Source: an unicellular cyanobacterium SU3
GTDB lineage: Bacteria > Cyanobacteriota > Cyanobacteriia > Cyanobacteriales > Microcystaceae
DNA length: 64,000 nucleotides
Reading direction: 5' to 3'
Assembly: GCA_002172675.1 (NCBI GenBank)
Contig: NETF01000135.1
Coordinates: 1 to 64,000, forward strand
Shown: piece by piece, positions 18,591 to 28,623 of the stretch
How positions within the stretch are numbered: position 1 is the stretch's first letter
How the letters are laid out: each line of letters opens with the position of its first letter
The notes under the pieces: generated by a model
What the model saw: the letters and a program-made list of their open reading frames with translations, nothing else
Database searches by the model: none
What the model was told of the DNA's origin: nothing
Position numbers and translations under genes: made by a program

Positions 18591-19565
18591 ATGACTGTCT
18601 CTTACGACTCCCTTCTCCCCTGTCAATCTCTCCGGGTAGCCATTATAGGCGCAGGAAATGTAGGACGAACCTTAGCCCAACGCATTGTAGAAAAAGACTT
18701 AGCTGATGTGGTCCTCTTAGATGTGGTTGAAGGACTTCCCCAAGGTATCGCCCTTGATTTAATGGAAGCCCAAGGACTCGAATACCATAACTGTGAGGTG
18801 GTGGGGACGAATAACTATGAAGAGACAGCCGGCGCTGATTTAGTGGTCATCACCGCAGGCCGTGCTAGAACCCCTGGTATCAGCCGAGATGACCTTTTGG
18901 CAATTAATGCTAAAATTGTGGCTGACGTGGCTGAAAAAGCCTATAAATACTCTCCTAATGCCATTTTTATGGTCATTACCAACCCCCTCGATGTAATGAC
19001 CTATTTAACCCGTAAAGTGACTGGTTTACCTCCTCAGCGCGTGATGGGGATGGCGGGGGTGTTAGACTCTTCCCGTTTGCAAACCTTTATCGCTATGGAA
19101 TTGGGCATTTCTACGGCTAATGTGACGGCCATGGTATTAGGGGGACACGGGGATTTGATGGTACCTCTACCGAATTATTGTACCGTTAACGGCATACCCA
19201 TTACTGAGTTATTAGATTCACCCACCATTGATAGGTTAATCGAAAGAACCCGAAAAGGGGGAGCAGAAGTGGTTAAATTATTGAAAACAGGGGGAGCTTA
19301 TTATGCGCCGGCTTCTGCTGCTTATATTATGATAGAAAGCATTTTACGAAATCAATCTCGTTTGTTGCCAACGGCAGCTTATTTACAAGGAGAATATGGA
19401 TTAAATGATATTTATATCGGCGTTCCTTGCTTTTTAGGGTGTCGTGGAATCAAGAAAATATTAGAGCTAAAATTGAGCAATGCAGAACAAGAAGCCCTGC
19501 ACATTTCTGCTAATTCTGTTAGGAAAAATGTCCATTTTGCTTTAGAAAGTGTTGGCTTTAAATAA
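18591..19565 (+). CDS. mdh: Malate dehydrogenase
   Basis: This NAD-dependent enzyme interconverts malate and oxaloacetate. The 324-residue protein has the Rossmann glycine motif IIGAGNVGRTLAQ, the acid after strand 2 (LLDVVEGLPQG), the NPLDVMTYL segment, RVMGMAGVLDSSR, and the catalytic His in VLGGHGDLMVPL. Length and motifs fit the lactate-dehydrogenase-like MDH group. It overlaps no gene and lies 15 bp after ndhO. Confidence 0.95.
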   Translation: MTVSYDSLLPCQSLRVAIIGAGNVGRTLAQRIVEKDLADVVLLDVVEGLPQGIALDLMEAQGLEYHNCEVVGTNNYEETAGADLVVITAGRARTPGISRDDLLAINAKIVADVAEKAYKYSPNAIFMVITNPLDVMTYLTRKVTGLPPQRVMGMAGVLDSSRLQTFIAMELGISTANVTAMVLGGHGDLMVPLPNYCTVNGIPITELLDSPTIDRLIERTRKGGAEVVKLLKTGGAYYAPASAAYIMIESILRNQSRLLPTAAYLQGEYGLNDIYIGVPCFLGCRGIKKILELKLSNAEQEALHISANSVRKNVHFALESVGFK

Positions 19566-19589
19566 TTTAGCTGAAACGGAGTTATTAGA

Positions 19590-19787
19590 ATGCAAATTGT
19601 TATTAATGTTCCTGATGATTTACCCACAGAGAGAGTTCAGCAAATGATTAAGGAATTAGAAGAAAAGTTACAGGCCGAAGCTGATTTAATATCTACTCAA
19701 GCTAAGCCAAATAGAAGGGTTTATGCTCATCTCATTACTGTGGATAATCTCGATTTACCTTCGAGAGATAAATTATATGAAAGATAG
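19590..19787 (+). CDS. Probable antitoxin of a VapBC-like pair
   Basis: The 65-residue protein is small and charged (ERVQQMIKELEEKLQAEADL) and overlaps the following PIN-domain gene by 11 nt, the usual arrangement for type II toxin-antitoxin pairs. The sequence does not show a clear DNA-binding fold to me, so the call rests on size and position. Confidence 0.65.
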   Translation: MQIVINVPDDLPTERVQQMIKELEEKLQAEADLISTQAKPNRRVYAHLITVDNLDLPSRDKLYER

Positions 19788-20205
19788 ATATTTTATTGAT
19801 ACTAATATCTGGGTTTATGCTCATTTAAAAGAGGTAGGTAATAATAAGCATGATAGGGTATTAAGTCTTTTAGAAAGATTACCAATTTTGGTTAGTAGCA
19901 CCCAAATTTTAAGCGAATATTATAGTGTCATGTTAAAAAAGAAGGTTGAGGATGTTTATATTCAAGATAATATAGAGGTTATTATTGATATTGCTGAAAT
20001 CCAACTGATTCAGTTAACAACTATACGTCTTGCTCATGAGTTTAAGCTAAAATATCGTTTTTCTTACTGGGATAGCTTAGTATTAGCAAGTTCTTTTGAA
20101 GGAGATTGTGAATATTTACTTACTGAAGATTTACAAGATAATCAAATCATTACTTATCAATCTAGTCAAATTAAAGTTCTTAATCCGTTTACTAATAAGT
20201 TATGA
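19777..20205 (+). CDS. PIN-domain ribonuclease toxin (VapC-like)
   Basis: PIN-domain toxins cut RNA with a Mg-dependent acidic site. The 142-residue protein begins MKDRYFIDTNIWVYAHL with the first Asp at residue 8, has a mid acidic group (ILSEYYSVML), YWDSLVLASSF with a further acid, and LLTEDLQD near the end. An in-frame ATG at 19723 would add 18 residues that do not fit the family; the start at 19777, inside the antitoxin gene, is preferred. The antitoxin immediately upstream would neutralise it. Confidence 0.85.
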   Translation: MKDRYFIDTNIWVYAHLKEVGNNKHDRVLSLLERLPILVSSTQILSEYYSVMLKKKVEDVYIQDNIEVIIDIAEIQLIQLTTIRLAHEFKLKYRFSYWDSLVLASSFEGDCEYLLTEDLQDNQIITYQSSQIKVLNPFTNKL

Positions 20206-20279
20206 TCATTATTTTTGTTACTATTTTCTCAAAAATGTTAGAATAAATGAGATTTTTGGATATCTCTATTTAATTAAAC

Positions 20280-20756
20280 ATGAGTAAAATAATTACATTT
20301 TTTAAAAAATCAACGATTGTCATGGGATTAGCTTCTTTGACAGTTTCTCTAATGCCTAATCTAGCATTATCTCAATCAATCAATCCTTTAGAAGGAGAAT
20401 GGATTAATATTAGTTGTGAGGATGAACCCAGTATAACCCTAACTCGTGATAAACAAGAAATGATTCGCACTGCTTTAAAAGGTAACGAACAACTTCAAGG
20501 GTTATTTTCTCAAATTGCAGGACAATCATTAAATGAGGGTTTATTAGAGAGTTTTTTAGCGATCGCTGACTATAGTTTAAATGAATTTCGTCGTCAATCA
20601 GAAGGACAGTCTATGGCCTTATTAAACTTGTTTTTTAATGAACAAACCATCAACACTTTATTTACAGAAGTTCGCTCACAATGGAAACAAGAAATAGACA
20701 AAGCTTGTGCGAATCAATCAACTGATGAAGAGTATTTCTGGCAAAAACCAGAATAG
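20280..20756 (+). CDS. Secreted hypothetical protein, 158 residues
   Basis: I do not recognise the mature part. Residues 1-32 form a signal peptide: basic start (MSKIITFFKKS), hydrophobic core (GLASLTVSLM) and a probable cleavage after ALS. The rest is soluble, with GEWINISCEDEPSITLTRDK and a long helical region. Two cysteines in the mature part could form a disulfide. It is convergent with the polysaccharide deacetylase gene, with 5 bp between them. Confidence 0.7.
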   Translation: MSKIITFFKKSTIVMGLASLTVSLMPNLALSQSINPLEGEWINISCEDEPSITLTRDKQEMIRTALKGNEQLQGLFSQIAGQSLNEGLLESFLAIADYSLNEFRRQSEGQSMALLNLFFNEQTINTLFTEVRSQWKQEIDKACANQSTDEEYFWQKPE

Positions 20757-20761
20757 ATTAA

Positions 20762-21982
20762 TTAATAACTAGAAAATGCTTCGCTGATGGTTACAAACTG
20801 AAATCCCCTATTTTGAAAACGTTGAATAATGGTGTCTAAAGATTGCACAGTATTGCTACGACTCAAAGAAGCAGAGGGGTGTTTAAAATGGGGATTTGGT
20901 TCAACACCATCATGCATCAAGATAATGTTATTAGTGCCGTAATTTAATGCTTTTTGAATAATAGTGTTTGTGGTGCTTGATTTTCGCCAATCCTCAGTAT
21001 CAATTGTCCATAAGGCTGTATTTAAACCAGCTTGATGCGCTATTTTTAATGTTGACTCGTTTTGACTAGCGTAGGGTGAACGAAACCAACGAGGTTTAGA
21101 ACCAATACAATTTTCAATAATAGCTTGAGTTTGGAAAATTTCTTGTTGTTGTTCTTCAGAAGAGATTCTTCCCATCCACGGATGAGTATAACTGTGATTA
21201 CCGATTTCGTGGCCTTCTTGATATATACGTCGCAGAATAGAACAATACTGACTGACTTGACTACCAACCACAAAAAAAGTTGCTTTGACATTATACTTCC
21301 TTAAAATATCTAAAATTGGCTCGGTATATTGAGGAGAAGGACCATCATCAAAGGTTAAAACCACTGATTGTTTTTTGGCTTTCGCCATTACAGACTGTTT
21401 ATTATGATAAGTTAAATCAATAAAATTATTATTGTTAATAGTAGCTTCCCAAGGATGAGTTCTTGCTTGATAACTATCTAATTGAGCAAAATAATTCTTC
21501 CATTGATTAATACTATCTGCATACAAAGGAATAAACTCAATATAATTTTGAGCGGATTGATAATAGGGACTATTAGGCTCAAATTCTTTCATTATCTTAT
21601 TAGCTTTATCTAAGTTTTCTTTAGCTTCATTCAGTAAGGATATTGCAGATTGGCTATTATTTTGACCTCTTGCTTCTGCGAGTAATCTATCAGCTTCATT
21701 AAAATATTGACTTCCTTTTATAAATTTATCTTGTTCTTGTTTCAATAATTGAGTTTGAAAAACTGTTTGTTTTGGTTGTGGAGGTGAAATCACTGATAAA
21801 TTGTTTTTAATATTTTTACTTTCTTGATAATCTTCATTTCGATTGTCTTCATTTTTAGAAACAGATTGAGTTGAATTGTTAAATAAACTCGCTTTTATTA
21901 AAGCAAAACTAATTCCCGATATAGCACTTAATAAGATAGCAATAAAAAAGCCGATGATGATTTTATTATATTTAGTAATCAT
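20762..21982 (-). CDS. Polysaccharide deacetylase (NodB homology domain), membrane-anchored
   Basis: These enzymes remove acetyl groups from N-acetylated sugars in peptidoglycan or other polymers. The 406-residue protein has one N-terminal membrane helix (IIIGFFIAILLSAISGI), a helical region with repeated acidic and Asn residues to about 190, and a NodB domain at about 207-400. The motifs are complete: VVLTFDDGPSPQYTEP (catalytic Asp pair), GHEIGNHSYTHP (metal-binding HxxxH), RWFRSPYAS, TIDTEDW and IILMHDG. Active site lies outside the cytoplasmic membrane. The neighbours do not indicate a specific polysaccharide. Confidence 0.93.
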   Translation of the reverse strand: MITKYNKIIIGFFIAILLSAISGISFALIKASLFNNSTQSVSKNEDNRNEDYQESKNIKNNLSVISPPQPKQTVFQTQLLKQEQDKFIKGSQYFNEADRLLAEARGQNNSQSAISLLNEAKENLDKANKIMKEFEPNSPYYQSAQNYIEFIPLYADSINQWKNYFAQLDSYQARTHPWEATINNNNFIDLTYHNKQSVMAKAKKQSVVLTFDDGPSPQYTEPILDILRKYNVKATFFVVGSQVSQYCSILRRIYQEGHEIGNHSYTHPWMGRISSEEQQQEIFQTQAIIENCIGSKPRWFRSPYASQNESTLKIAHQAGLNTALWTIDTEDWRKSSTTNTIIQKALNYGTNNIILMHDGVEPNPHFKHPSASLSRSNTVQSLDTIIQRFQNRGFQFVTISEAFSSY

Positions 21983-22075
21983 TATAATTTTTATTTAAAA
22001 AAGTAAAATAAAGTCAAAATTTTCAATATAGCACTACGTATTATAGTTAATACACTTAGAAAATTTCAAAACATT

Positions 22076-22096
22076 GTAGGGTGGGTCATGCCCACC
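22076..22096. repeat. GTAGGGTGGG-type palindromic repeat
   Basis: GGTGGG and CCCACC flank a 5-nt loop downstream of the Ser/Thr kinase gene. The sequence is a short relative of the repeats at 12035, 13742, 30717 and 40721. It could also act as a hairpin at the end of the kinase transcript. Confidence 0.55.
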
Positions 22097-22162
22097 TTAC
22101 AGTAATGTCATAATCTTTTTTTGTACTTCTATACAAGAAAAAAACTAACTTAATTCAACATT

Positions 22163-23779
22163 TTAACGTCTAATGCTTTCACGAATCCAAAATGCCTCAC
22201 CCGAATGAGCATTTAACATTTTAGCAAAACTTTCGGCCTCAGACTTTGATGTAAAACTAGCCACTTGTGTTTCTCCTCTAGAATAAATTACTGCATCACC
22301 ACAATAATTCCTTTTAACAAGATTGAGATTAGAACCATCTGTTTTTACGGCCCACCAAACTTTTTCACCATTATTAGGAGAACCACAAGACGACTGCCAA
22401 GAAACATTAGGACGACTAGAAATAGAAGAACGAGACGAATCATACGTTTTTTCAATTCTGTCACTATCTTGAAAATCTTTGATGGTTTTTTGTGCTTGAC
22501 TTAGTTGACCTTGAGTAGCAGCTAAATTATTGCTAACTTCACCTAATTTTCCCTCAGTTTCACTCAGTTTTTGAGTTACCTCTGCTGTTTTAGAATTAGC
22601 ATCTTCTAGTGAATTTTCTAATTGTTCAATCTGATTATTTTTGTCTTCCAAGGTATCTTCAAGTTGAGCAATTGTTTGATTATTACTATCAATCTCTGCT
22701 TTTAGTTCTGTGATCATATTAGTTAACCAATAACTACCACCAGCAACACCAAGAACGGTAATACCCCCTAAAATAAGCAAAGATACTGTTTTAAAAGTTC
22801 CTTGTTTTTTAGTCTCAGGGACATTAGAATTAGAAATTTCAATCGGAGGAGTCGGATCAATAACAGTGGTTGGTAATGGCGGTGTAGCAGGTTGAGGAGT
22901 TGGATTATAATTTAGATTATTACCAGCAATTTCAGTGGTTTTAATTGATTTTTTCGGTTGAGATGAATGCAAATCCTGATACATTTCATCAGCCGTAATA
23001 TAACGATTACCGCGATCATCTTGTATCGCTTTATCGAGAACTTTTTCTAAAGTTGGATCTAAATTAGGGATATATTTTTTCCAGTCTAACTCTCCTGTTT
23101 GGGGATGGGGTTCAAACTCTACGGGTAATTTATCCGTTAAAGCATAAATCATTGTAAAACCTAAGGAATATAAATCGCTACTAAAAGTAGGACGACCAAC
23201 ACTTTGTTCAGGAGACATAAAACCCCGAGTTCCAATAATCACCGAACTAATGACGGAACCCGATGAACGGCGCACTTTTCCCATCGAATCTTTAACCGCA
23301 CCAAAATCAATTAAAACAGGTAAACCGTCACTATTACGAATAATAATATTTTCGGGTTTAATGTCTCGGTGAATCAAGTTTTTATCTTGTACATACTGTA
23401 ACGTTCTTAATAAAGAAGTCAGAATAGAAAACGCTCTTTCTTGAGAAATGGGACTAATATCTCCTAATGTTTTACCATCAATATATTCTTGAACCAGATA
23501 AAATTCTCCGCCATCTTCAAAATAGTCATAAAGTTCAGGAATATTAGGGTGATTTCGTCCTAATTCTTCTAAAACGGACGCTTCTTTTTGAAAGCTATTC
23601 TTGATAATTTCGTAATCAACATTCGCTTGCTCAATGGGTTTCAGTTTCTTAATTACCACTTTTCGTTCTGAAGGCATTCGGGTATCTTTGGCCAGAAACG
23701 TGACACCAAAACCGCCGTTTCCTATTTCTTTTTCGATCTGATAGCGATCAACTAAGGTATTAATCCCTACTTGATTCAT
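22163..23779 (-). CDS. Serine/threonine protein kinase with transmembrane and SPOR-like end
   Basis: The 538-residue protein is a eukaryotic-type kinase. The kinase domain (about 10-270) is complete: GNGGFGVTFLAKD (P-loop), VVIKKLKP (Lys), LIHRDIKPENII (catalytic loop), LIDFGAVKD (DFG) and GTRGFMSPEQS. A Pro-rich linker leads to a membrane helix near 332-354 (LLILGGITVLGVAGGSYWL), then a coiled coil (about 360-440), then a Cys-containing domain with VASFTSKSEAESFAKML that resembles SPOR. The extracytoplasmic part probably senses something at the envelope. Target proteins are unknown. Confidence 0.9.
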   Translation of the reverse strand: MNQVGINTLVDRYQIEKEIGNGGFGVTFLAKDTRMPSERKVVIKKLKPIEQANVDYEIIKNSFQKEASVLEELGRNHPNIPELYDYFEDGGEFYLVQEYIDGKTLGDISPISQERAFSILTSLLRTLQYVQDKNLIHRDIKPENIIIRNSDGLPVLIDFGAVKDSMGKVRRSSGSVISSVIIGTRGFMSPEQSVGRPTFSSDLYSLGFTMIYALTDKLPVEFEPHPQTGELDWKKYIPNLDPTLEKVLDKAIQDDRGNRYITADEMYQDLHSSQPKKSIKTTEIAGNNLNYNPTPQPATPPLPTTVIDPTPPIEISNSNVPETKKQGTFKTVSLLILGGITVLGVAGGSYWLTNMITELKAEIDSNNQTIAQLEDTLEDKNNQIEQLENSLEDANSKTAEVTQKLSETEGKLGEVSNNLAATQGQLSQAQKTIKDFQDSDRIEKTYDSSRSSISSRPNVSWQSSCGSPNNGEKVWWAVKTDGSNLNLVKRNYCGDAVIYSRGETQVASFTSKSEAESFAKMLNAHSGEAFWIRESIRR

Positions 23780-24002
23780 GTTTAATGTCTCCTATTAATT
23801 AAGTTTAGTAAAGTGCCTAGTAATAAAATCAAGATTGTACCCATAGGCTATATCGGGTTAAATAATTGGTTTAGTCCTCTGTGACAGTTTTTTTGGATGT
23901 CACAATAACCTTTTCTTACATAACTCAAATTAATTAAATTGTCCAGCGTGAGGAAAAATTGCTATGATAACGGGGTTATAGATTGGATTGTTTTTTTGAG
24001 AA

Positions 24003-25184
24003 ATGAATGACATCGGCCATGCCTTGCTGAGTAAAATAGATACAATTACTGATGATTGGATAGGAGCTATTCGTACAGATATAAATATAGAAAGTGCCAG
24101 AGGTCTTGCTTATAAATCAGTCCGTAATAGTATTCCTTACGTTGTAGAAGCTCTTGCTAGTTTACTTTCTGAATCTCTAAAAGATCAACCGAAAAAGCTA
24201 GAAAAAAAAGGATTGGATCATGGCATCATTAGAGCAGAGCAAGGTTATGATGTTGCTGAAATAGTACGGGAATATAGTTTATTAAGAACAGTTATTATTA
24301 GTGTTTTAAAATCCGATTTACTCTCTGGTTCCCCGGAAGAAATATTATCAATGATTGAAGTGATTGACTCAGTCATCGACCAGGTTATTTGTTGGTCTTT
24401 AGACAGTTATTTAGAACAGCGACTAGAAGAACTTGAAGAAGTAAGGACTCAACTATTGCTTACCAATGAAGAATTAGAGCGTTTGATAGCAACACAAAAA
24501 GAAGACCTGTCTGAGTTGGCCCATGAATTAAAGACTCCTCTTAATTCAATTATCGGTTTTTCTAGATTGCTACAACAACAACAACAAAAAGCCAATCAAG
24601 AGTCAGACACTTCTTTAAATTTAGAGCTAACTGAAAAAGTAATTAAAAACGGGAGACAATTACTGCGTTTGATTAACAATGTCTTAGAAATGTCTCGTTG
24701 CGATGCTGGAAAAATATCCCTCAATCTCGAACCGACTGACTTGCGTCTTCTCGTTGGATCTATCGTTGAAACTTTAAAACCAACTGCTACACAGAAACAG
24801 TTAGAAGTTACACTTGACTTTGACCACGCTCCCAAAAAGGTGATAACGGACCCCTTAAGATTGAGGCAAATTATTACTAATTTAGTCAGCAACGCCATTA
24901 AATACACCGAGTCGGGAACCATCGAAATAAGGTGTCAGACAGAAGCAAATAACCGATGGTCACTCAGAGTTAGTGATACAGGAATCGGTATTGCGTCAGA
25001 AGACCAAGCTCAAATTTTTCAACCTTATTATCGAGTTGAGTTAAAAAATAGAGATATAGGCGATCGCACGGGTTTAGGATTAGCCATTGTTGATAAATTA
25101 GTCAAACTGCTTCGGGGGGAAATTGACCTAGTTTCAACCCCAGGACAAGGATCGACATTTACGATCACGTTTCCAATCTCTTAG
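24003..25184 (+). CDS. Sensor histidine kinase with RsbRD-like N-terminus
   Basis: The 393-residue protein lacks membrane helices. The N-terminal 140 residues (ALLSKIDTITDDWIGAIRTD and DVAEIVREYSLLRTVII) look like an RsbRD N-terminal or globin-like four-helix sensor domain. A HisKA domain follows with ELAHELKTPLNSIIGFSRLL, in which His174 is the phosphorylation site. The HATPase_c domain has ITNLVSNAIKYTESG, VSDTGIGIASEDQAQIFQP and TGLGLAIVDKLVKLLRG. All kinase motifs are intact, unlike the kinase-like protein at 16874. No response regulator is adjacent, so it is an orphan kinase. Confidence 0.9.
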   Translation: MNDIGHALLSKIDTITDDWIGAIRTDINIESARGLAYKSVRNSIPYVVEALASLLSESLKDQPKKLEKKGLDHGIIRAEQGYDVAEIVREYSLLRTVIISVLKSDLLSGSPEEILSMIEVIDSVIDQVICWSLDSYLEQRLEELEEVRTQLLLTNEELERLIATQKEDLSELAHELKTPLNSIIGFSRLLQQQQQKANQESDTSLNLELTEKVIKNGRQLLRLINNVLEMSRCDAGKISLNLEPTDLRLLVGSIVETLKPTATQKQLEVTLDFDHAPKKVITDPLRLRQIITNLVSNAIKYTESGTIEIRCQTEANNRWSLRVSDTGIGIASEDQAQIFQPYYRVELKNRDIGDRTGLGLAIVDKLVKLLRGEIDLVSTPGQGSTFTITFPIS

Positions 25185-25264
25185 ACATTACTACCAAAGA
25201 CGGATTAAATAAAGATAAATGTGCGACAAAATCTAAACAGCCCTTCAACACCCAAACTGAAGCT

Positions 25265-27961
25265 ATGAGCAAAGTCGCACCCAAAGTAGACCTAGAAGAA
25301 GCCAGTTCCCTACAAACCGATGATGTTCTTCAACGTTTATCTGTCGATATTAAACAAGGGTTAGATTCATCAACAGTTAAAAAACGACGGAAACAATACG
25401 GGGAAAATCGTCTGCAAGAATTTCAACGTCGCAGTGCTTGGCAAATTCTCATCGCTCAGTTTAAAAGCCCAATTATCGCCTTATTAGCTGCTGCTGCGGT
25501 TCTTTCCTTTGTTTTTCAAGAATGGATCGAAGGCATCGCTATTATAATAGCCATTCTCCTCAATACAGTCATTGGCTTTGTGACAGAAATGAAAGCCGTT
25601 CGTTCCATGGAATCTCTGCAAAAACTGAGTCAAACCAAAGCAAAAGTGCGACGGAATAATCAAGTACAAGAAATAGATGCCAAAGAATTAGTTCCAGGGG
25701 ACATTGTTATCTTAGAAGGTGGGGACTTAGTGGCGGCGGATTTGCGCTTGTTAGAAGCTTCAAAATTACAAGCCGATGAATCTGCTTTAACAGGGGAATC
25801 TGTTCCCGTCACTAAAACCACAGAACCCCTCGAAAAAGAGCTAGAAATTGCCGATCGCCGTAACATGGTCTTTAAAGGGACTGCCATCACTCGCGGCAGT
25901 GGTGAGGGGGTAGTGGTCAGTACAGGAATGGACACCGAACTCGGTCATATTTCCTCTTTAACCGCCGAAGCAGAAGAAGAAATTACCCCCTTAGAAAAAA
26001 GATTAGATAGTCTTGGGAAGCGGTTAATATGGATTACTCTGTTAATTGCCGTTGTGATTGCTGGTGTGGGGATTTTTAGTGGTCGTGATCTGTATACGAT
26101 GGTAGAAACCGCGATCGCTTTATCGGTGGCTGCTGTCCCTGAAGGGTTGCCCATTGTGGCCACTGTTGCCCTGGCCCGAGGAATGTGGCGCATGGCCAAA
26201 CGCAACGCTATTATTAACCGTCTCTCTGCGGTAGAAACCCTCGGAGCCACTAATATTATTTGTACCGATAAAACGGGAACGTTAACAGAAAACCGTATGA
26301 CGGCCAGGGAAATTGCCCTATGGTCTGATAGGATCGAGATAACGGGAGAAGAACAAACAAAAGGTCAATTTCGCCGTGATGACCAAACCATCGATCCTTT
26401 AGATCATTCCATTCTTAGGAATCTCTTAAATGTTTGTGTGTTGTGTAATAACGCCACCTTAGCCGTAGAAGAAGGGGGCAAAGAAAACCAAGATGTGGGC
26501 GATCCTACCGAGATCGCCCTGGTTGCTTTGGCAGCCAAAGCGGACTTAAACCGTAATAAACAGCAAGAACAAAAGCCAGAAGTCCGAGAAGAGGCGTTTG
26601 ATACTCAAACCAAAATGATGGCGACTTATCACAAGGTAGAAGGTCGATACTGGGTAGCCGTTAAAGGAGCCCCCGAATCAGTGTTACCGGTGTGTTCCCA
26701 TTACGCCACCTCTGAGCAAACCCAGAAAATGACCCAAGAAACCTATCAAACCTGGGAAGATAAATGTCAGTCTTTAGCCCAAGAGGGACTAAGAATTTTA
26801 GCGATCGCTCAAAAAACCGTCGATAACCCAGATAGTGAACCTTACCAAGATTTAACCTTGTTAGGGGTGGTGGGTTTGTTAGATCCCCCCAGAGAAGCGG
26901 TGAAACAAGCCCTCAAAGCTTGTCATAAGGCTGGTATTCGTCCCATTATGGTAACAGGGGATCAACCGGTTACAGCCCGTAATATTGGCTTGGCGGTGGG
27001 TTTAACCACCGAAAACGAACGGGATGCCCAACTGGGAAAAACCCTCAGAGATCCCGATGATCTCCCTGCTGATGAACAAGAAGCCTTGCGACAAGTGCCA
27101 ATTTTTGCACGGGTTAGTCCGGAACAAAAACTGAATTTAATTACCCTCCATCAACACGCAGGGGCGGTTGTAGGCATGACAGGGGACGGGGTGAATGATG
27201 CTCCGGCACTGAAAAAAGCGGATATCGGTATCGCAATGGGCCAGCGAGGCACTCAGGTAGCCCAAGAAGCAGCCGACATGATCTTGCAAGATGACGCATT
27301 TTCTACCATTGTGGCCGCCGTAGAACAGGGAAGGGCAATTTTCAATAATATTCGTAAATTTACCATTTATTTACTGTCTGGTAATGTAGGGGAAATTATG
27401 GCGGTGGCGTTTGCTTCTTTGACGGATGCACCCTTACCCTTATTACCGTTACAAATTCTCTTTTTAAACGCGGTGAACGATGTCTTTCCGGCTTTAGCGT
27501 TAGGGGTAGGGGAAGGAAACCCTCATTTAATGGAACATCCCCCCCGTGATTCTAAAGAGCCTATTTTAACAAAAGTACATTGGTTAGCCATTGTTCTTTA
27601 CGGTTTATTAATTTCGGCTTCGGTGTTAGCTATCTTTTTCTACGCCTTTTATCGGTTGGGGTTTGACGAACGAACTGCCGTTACCATTTCTTTCTTGGCT
27701 TTAGCGTTTGGTCGCTTATGGCACGTTTTTAATATGCGTGATACCGATGGGGGCTTAATTCGTAATGAAATTAGCACAAATCCTTATATTTGGGGTGCAT
27801 TGTTGATTTGTACGGGACTGTTGTTATCGGCTGTTTATTTACCCGGACTCTCTGGGGCCTTGCAAACCGTTGACCCTGGTGTGAAGGGTTGGGGAATGGC
27901 GATCGCAGGGAGTTTTATTCCTGTGATTGTTGGCCAAATTGTCAAATTGATTCGTAAATAG
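25265..27961 (+). CDS. P-type cation-transporting ATPase (P2 class)
   Basis: The 898-residue membrane pump moves cations using ATP. The motifs are complete: LTGESVPVTK in the actuator domain, phosphorylated Asp335 in CTDKTGTLTENRM, KGAPESVLP in the nucleotide domain, MVTGDQPVTA, and MTGDGVNDAPALKKADIG. Membrane helices lie at about 60-100, 245-310 (with PEGLPIVATVALARGMWRM) and 690-895. PEGL and the overall length fit the Ca2+/Na+ P2 group (PacL/PMA1-like); the ion cannot be fixed from sequence alone. The DedA gene follows after 17 bp and is probably cotranscribed. Confidence 0.93.
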   Translation: MSKVAPKVDLEEASSLQTDDVLQRLSVDIKQGLDSSTVKKRRKQYGENRLQEFQRRSAWQILIAQFKSPIIALLAAAAVLSFVFQEWIEGIAIIIAILLNTVIGFVTEMKAVRSMESLQKLSQTKAKVRRNNQVQEIDAKELVPGDIVILEGGDLVAADLRLLEASKLQADESALTGESVPVTKTTEPLEKELEIADRRNMVFKGTAITRGSGEGVVVSTGMDTELGHISSLTAEAEEEITPLEKRLDSLGKRLIWITLLIAVVIAGVGIFSGRDLYTMVETAIALSVAAVPEGLPIVATVALARGMWRMAKRNAIINRLSAVETLGATNIICTDKTGTLTENRMTAREIALWSDRIEITGEEQTKGQFRRDDQTIDPLDHSILRNLLNVCVLCNNATLAVEEGGKENQDVGDPTEIALVALAAKADLNRNKQQEQKPEVREEAFDTQTKMMATYHKVEGRYWVAVKGAPESVLPVCSHYATSEQTQKMTQETYQTWEDKCQSLAQEGLRILAIAQKTVDNPDSEPYQDLTLLGVVGLLDPPREAVKQALKACHKAGIRPIMVTGDQPVTARNIGLAVGLTTENERDAQLGKTLRDPDDLPADEQEALRQVPIFARVSPEQKLNLITLHQHAGAVVGMTGDGVNDAPALKKADIGIAMGQRGTQVAQEAADMILQDDAFSTIVAAVEQGRAIFNNIRKFTIYLLSGNVGEIMAVAFASLTDAPLPLLPLQILFLNAVNDVFPALALGVGEGNPHLMEHPPRDSKEPILTKVHWLAIVLYGLLISASVLAIFFYAFYRLGFDERTAVTISFLALAFGRLWHVFNMRDTDGGLIRNEISTNPYIWGALLICTGLLLSAVYLPGLSGALQTVDPGVKGWGMAIAGSFIPVIVGQIVKLIRK

Positions 27962-27978
27962 TTTATTTTTAAAATATT

Positions 27979-28623
27979 ATGCTTGATTGGATTGTTAGAA
28001 CCGTCGATGGATTAGGATATGTGGGCATTGCTTTATTAATGTTATTGGAAAATCTCTTTCCTCCCATTCCCTCAGAGTTGATTATGCCGTTAGCAGGGTT
28101 TGTGGTAACTCAAGGAGAATTACATTTTGTCTCTGTGGTGATAGCCGGAATCATTGGTTCAGTGTTGGGGGCGTTACCTTGGTATTATTTAGGAAAAGCT
28201 CTCAGTTTGAAGCATATTAAAGATTTAGCGGATCGTTACGGTCAATGGTTAACGGTTTCGAGTGAAGACATAGACAGAGCCAAAGATTGGTTTGAGCGTC
28301 GGGGCGAAATCGCTGCTTGTGTCAGTCGTTTGGTTCCGGGGGTACGCACCTATATTTCTGTTCCTGCTGGTGTGAGCAATATGCCTTTATTGCCCTTTCT
28401 TTTCTATTCAACCCTAGGCACCGCTATTTGGGTAACTTTATTGACGAGTGCAGGGTATATTTTAGGAGCTAACTATGATCGGGTTAAAGATTTTCTCGGT
28501 CCTTTTAGTGTCATTGTGGCCATTGTTATCGTTGTGGTTTCTGTCGGTTGGGTGATTCGACGAAAACGAAGGTCCTCCAGGCAAGAGGCAAAAGGCAAGA
28601 GGCAAAAGTCAATAGATAATTAA
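27979..28623 (+). CDS. DedA family membrane protein
   Basis: DedA proteins are polytopic membrane proteins linked to lipid scrambling or flipping and membrane homeostasis. The 214-residue protein has the family motifs ENLFPPIPSELIMPLAGF, LGALPWYYLGKAL, RYGQWLTVSSEDI and CVSRLVPGVRTYISVPAGV, with four to five helices. The basic Lys/Arg-Gln tail (about 195-214) is low complexity and is encoded by a stretch resembling dispersed AGGCAAGAGGCAAAAG sequences, so the native stop may once have been earlier. It lies 17 bp after the ATPase gene. Confidence 0.92.
   Translation: MLDWIVRTVDGLGYVGIALLMLLENLFPPIPSELIMPLAGFVVTQGELHFVSVVIAGIIGSVLGALPWYYLGKALSLKHIKDLADRYGQWLTVSSEDIDRAKDWFERRGEIAACVSRLVPGVRTYISVPAGVSNMPLLPFLFYSTLGTAIWVTLLTSAGYILGANYDRVKDFLGPFSVIVAIVIVVVSVGWVIRRKRRSSRQEAKGKRQKSIDN

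Noticed and set aside
28560..28623. A mobile repeat encoding the DedA tail
   Set aside because: The AGGCAAAAGGCAAGAGGCAAAAG stretch is suggestive but I found no second full copy in this window, so it is only noted in the gene entry.
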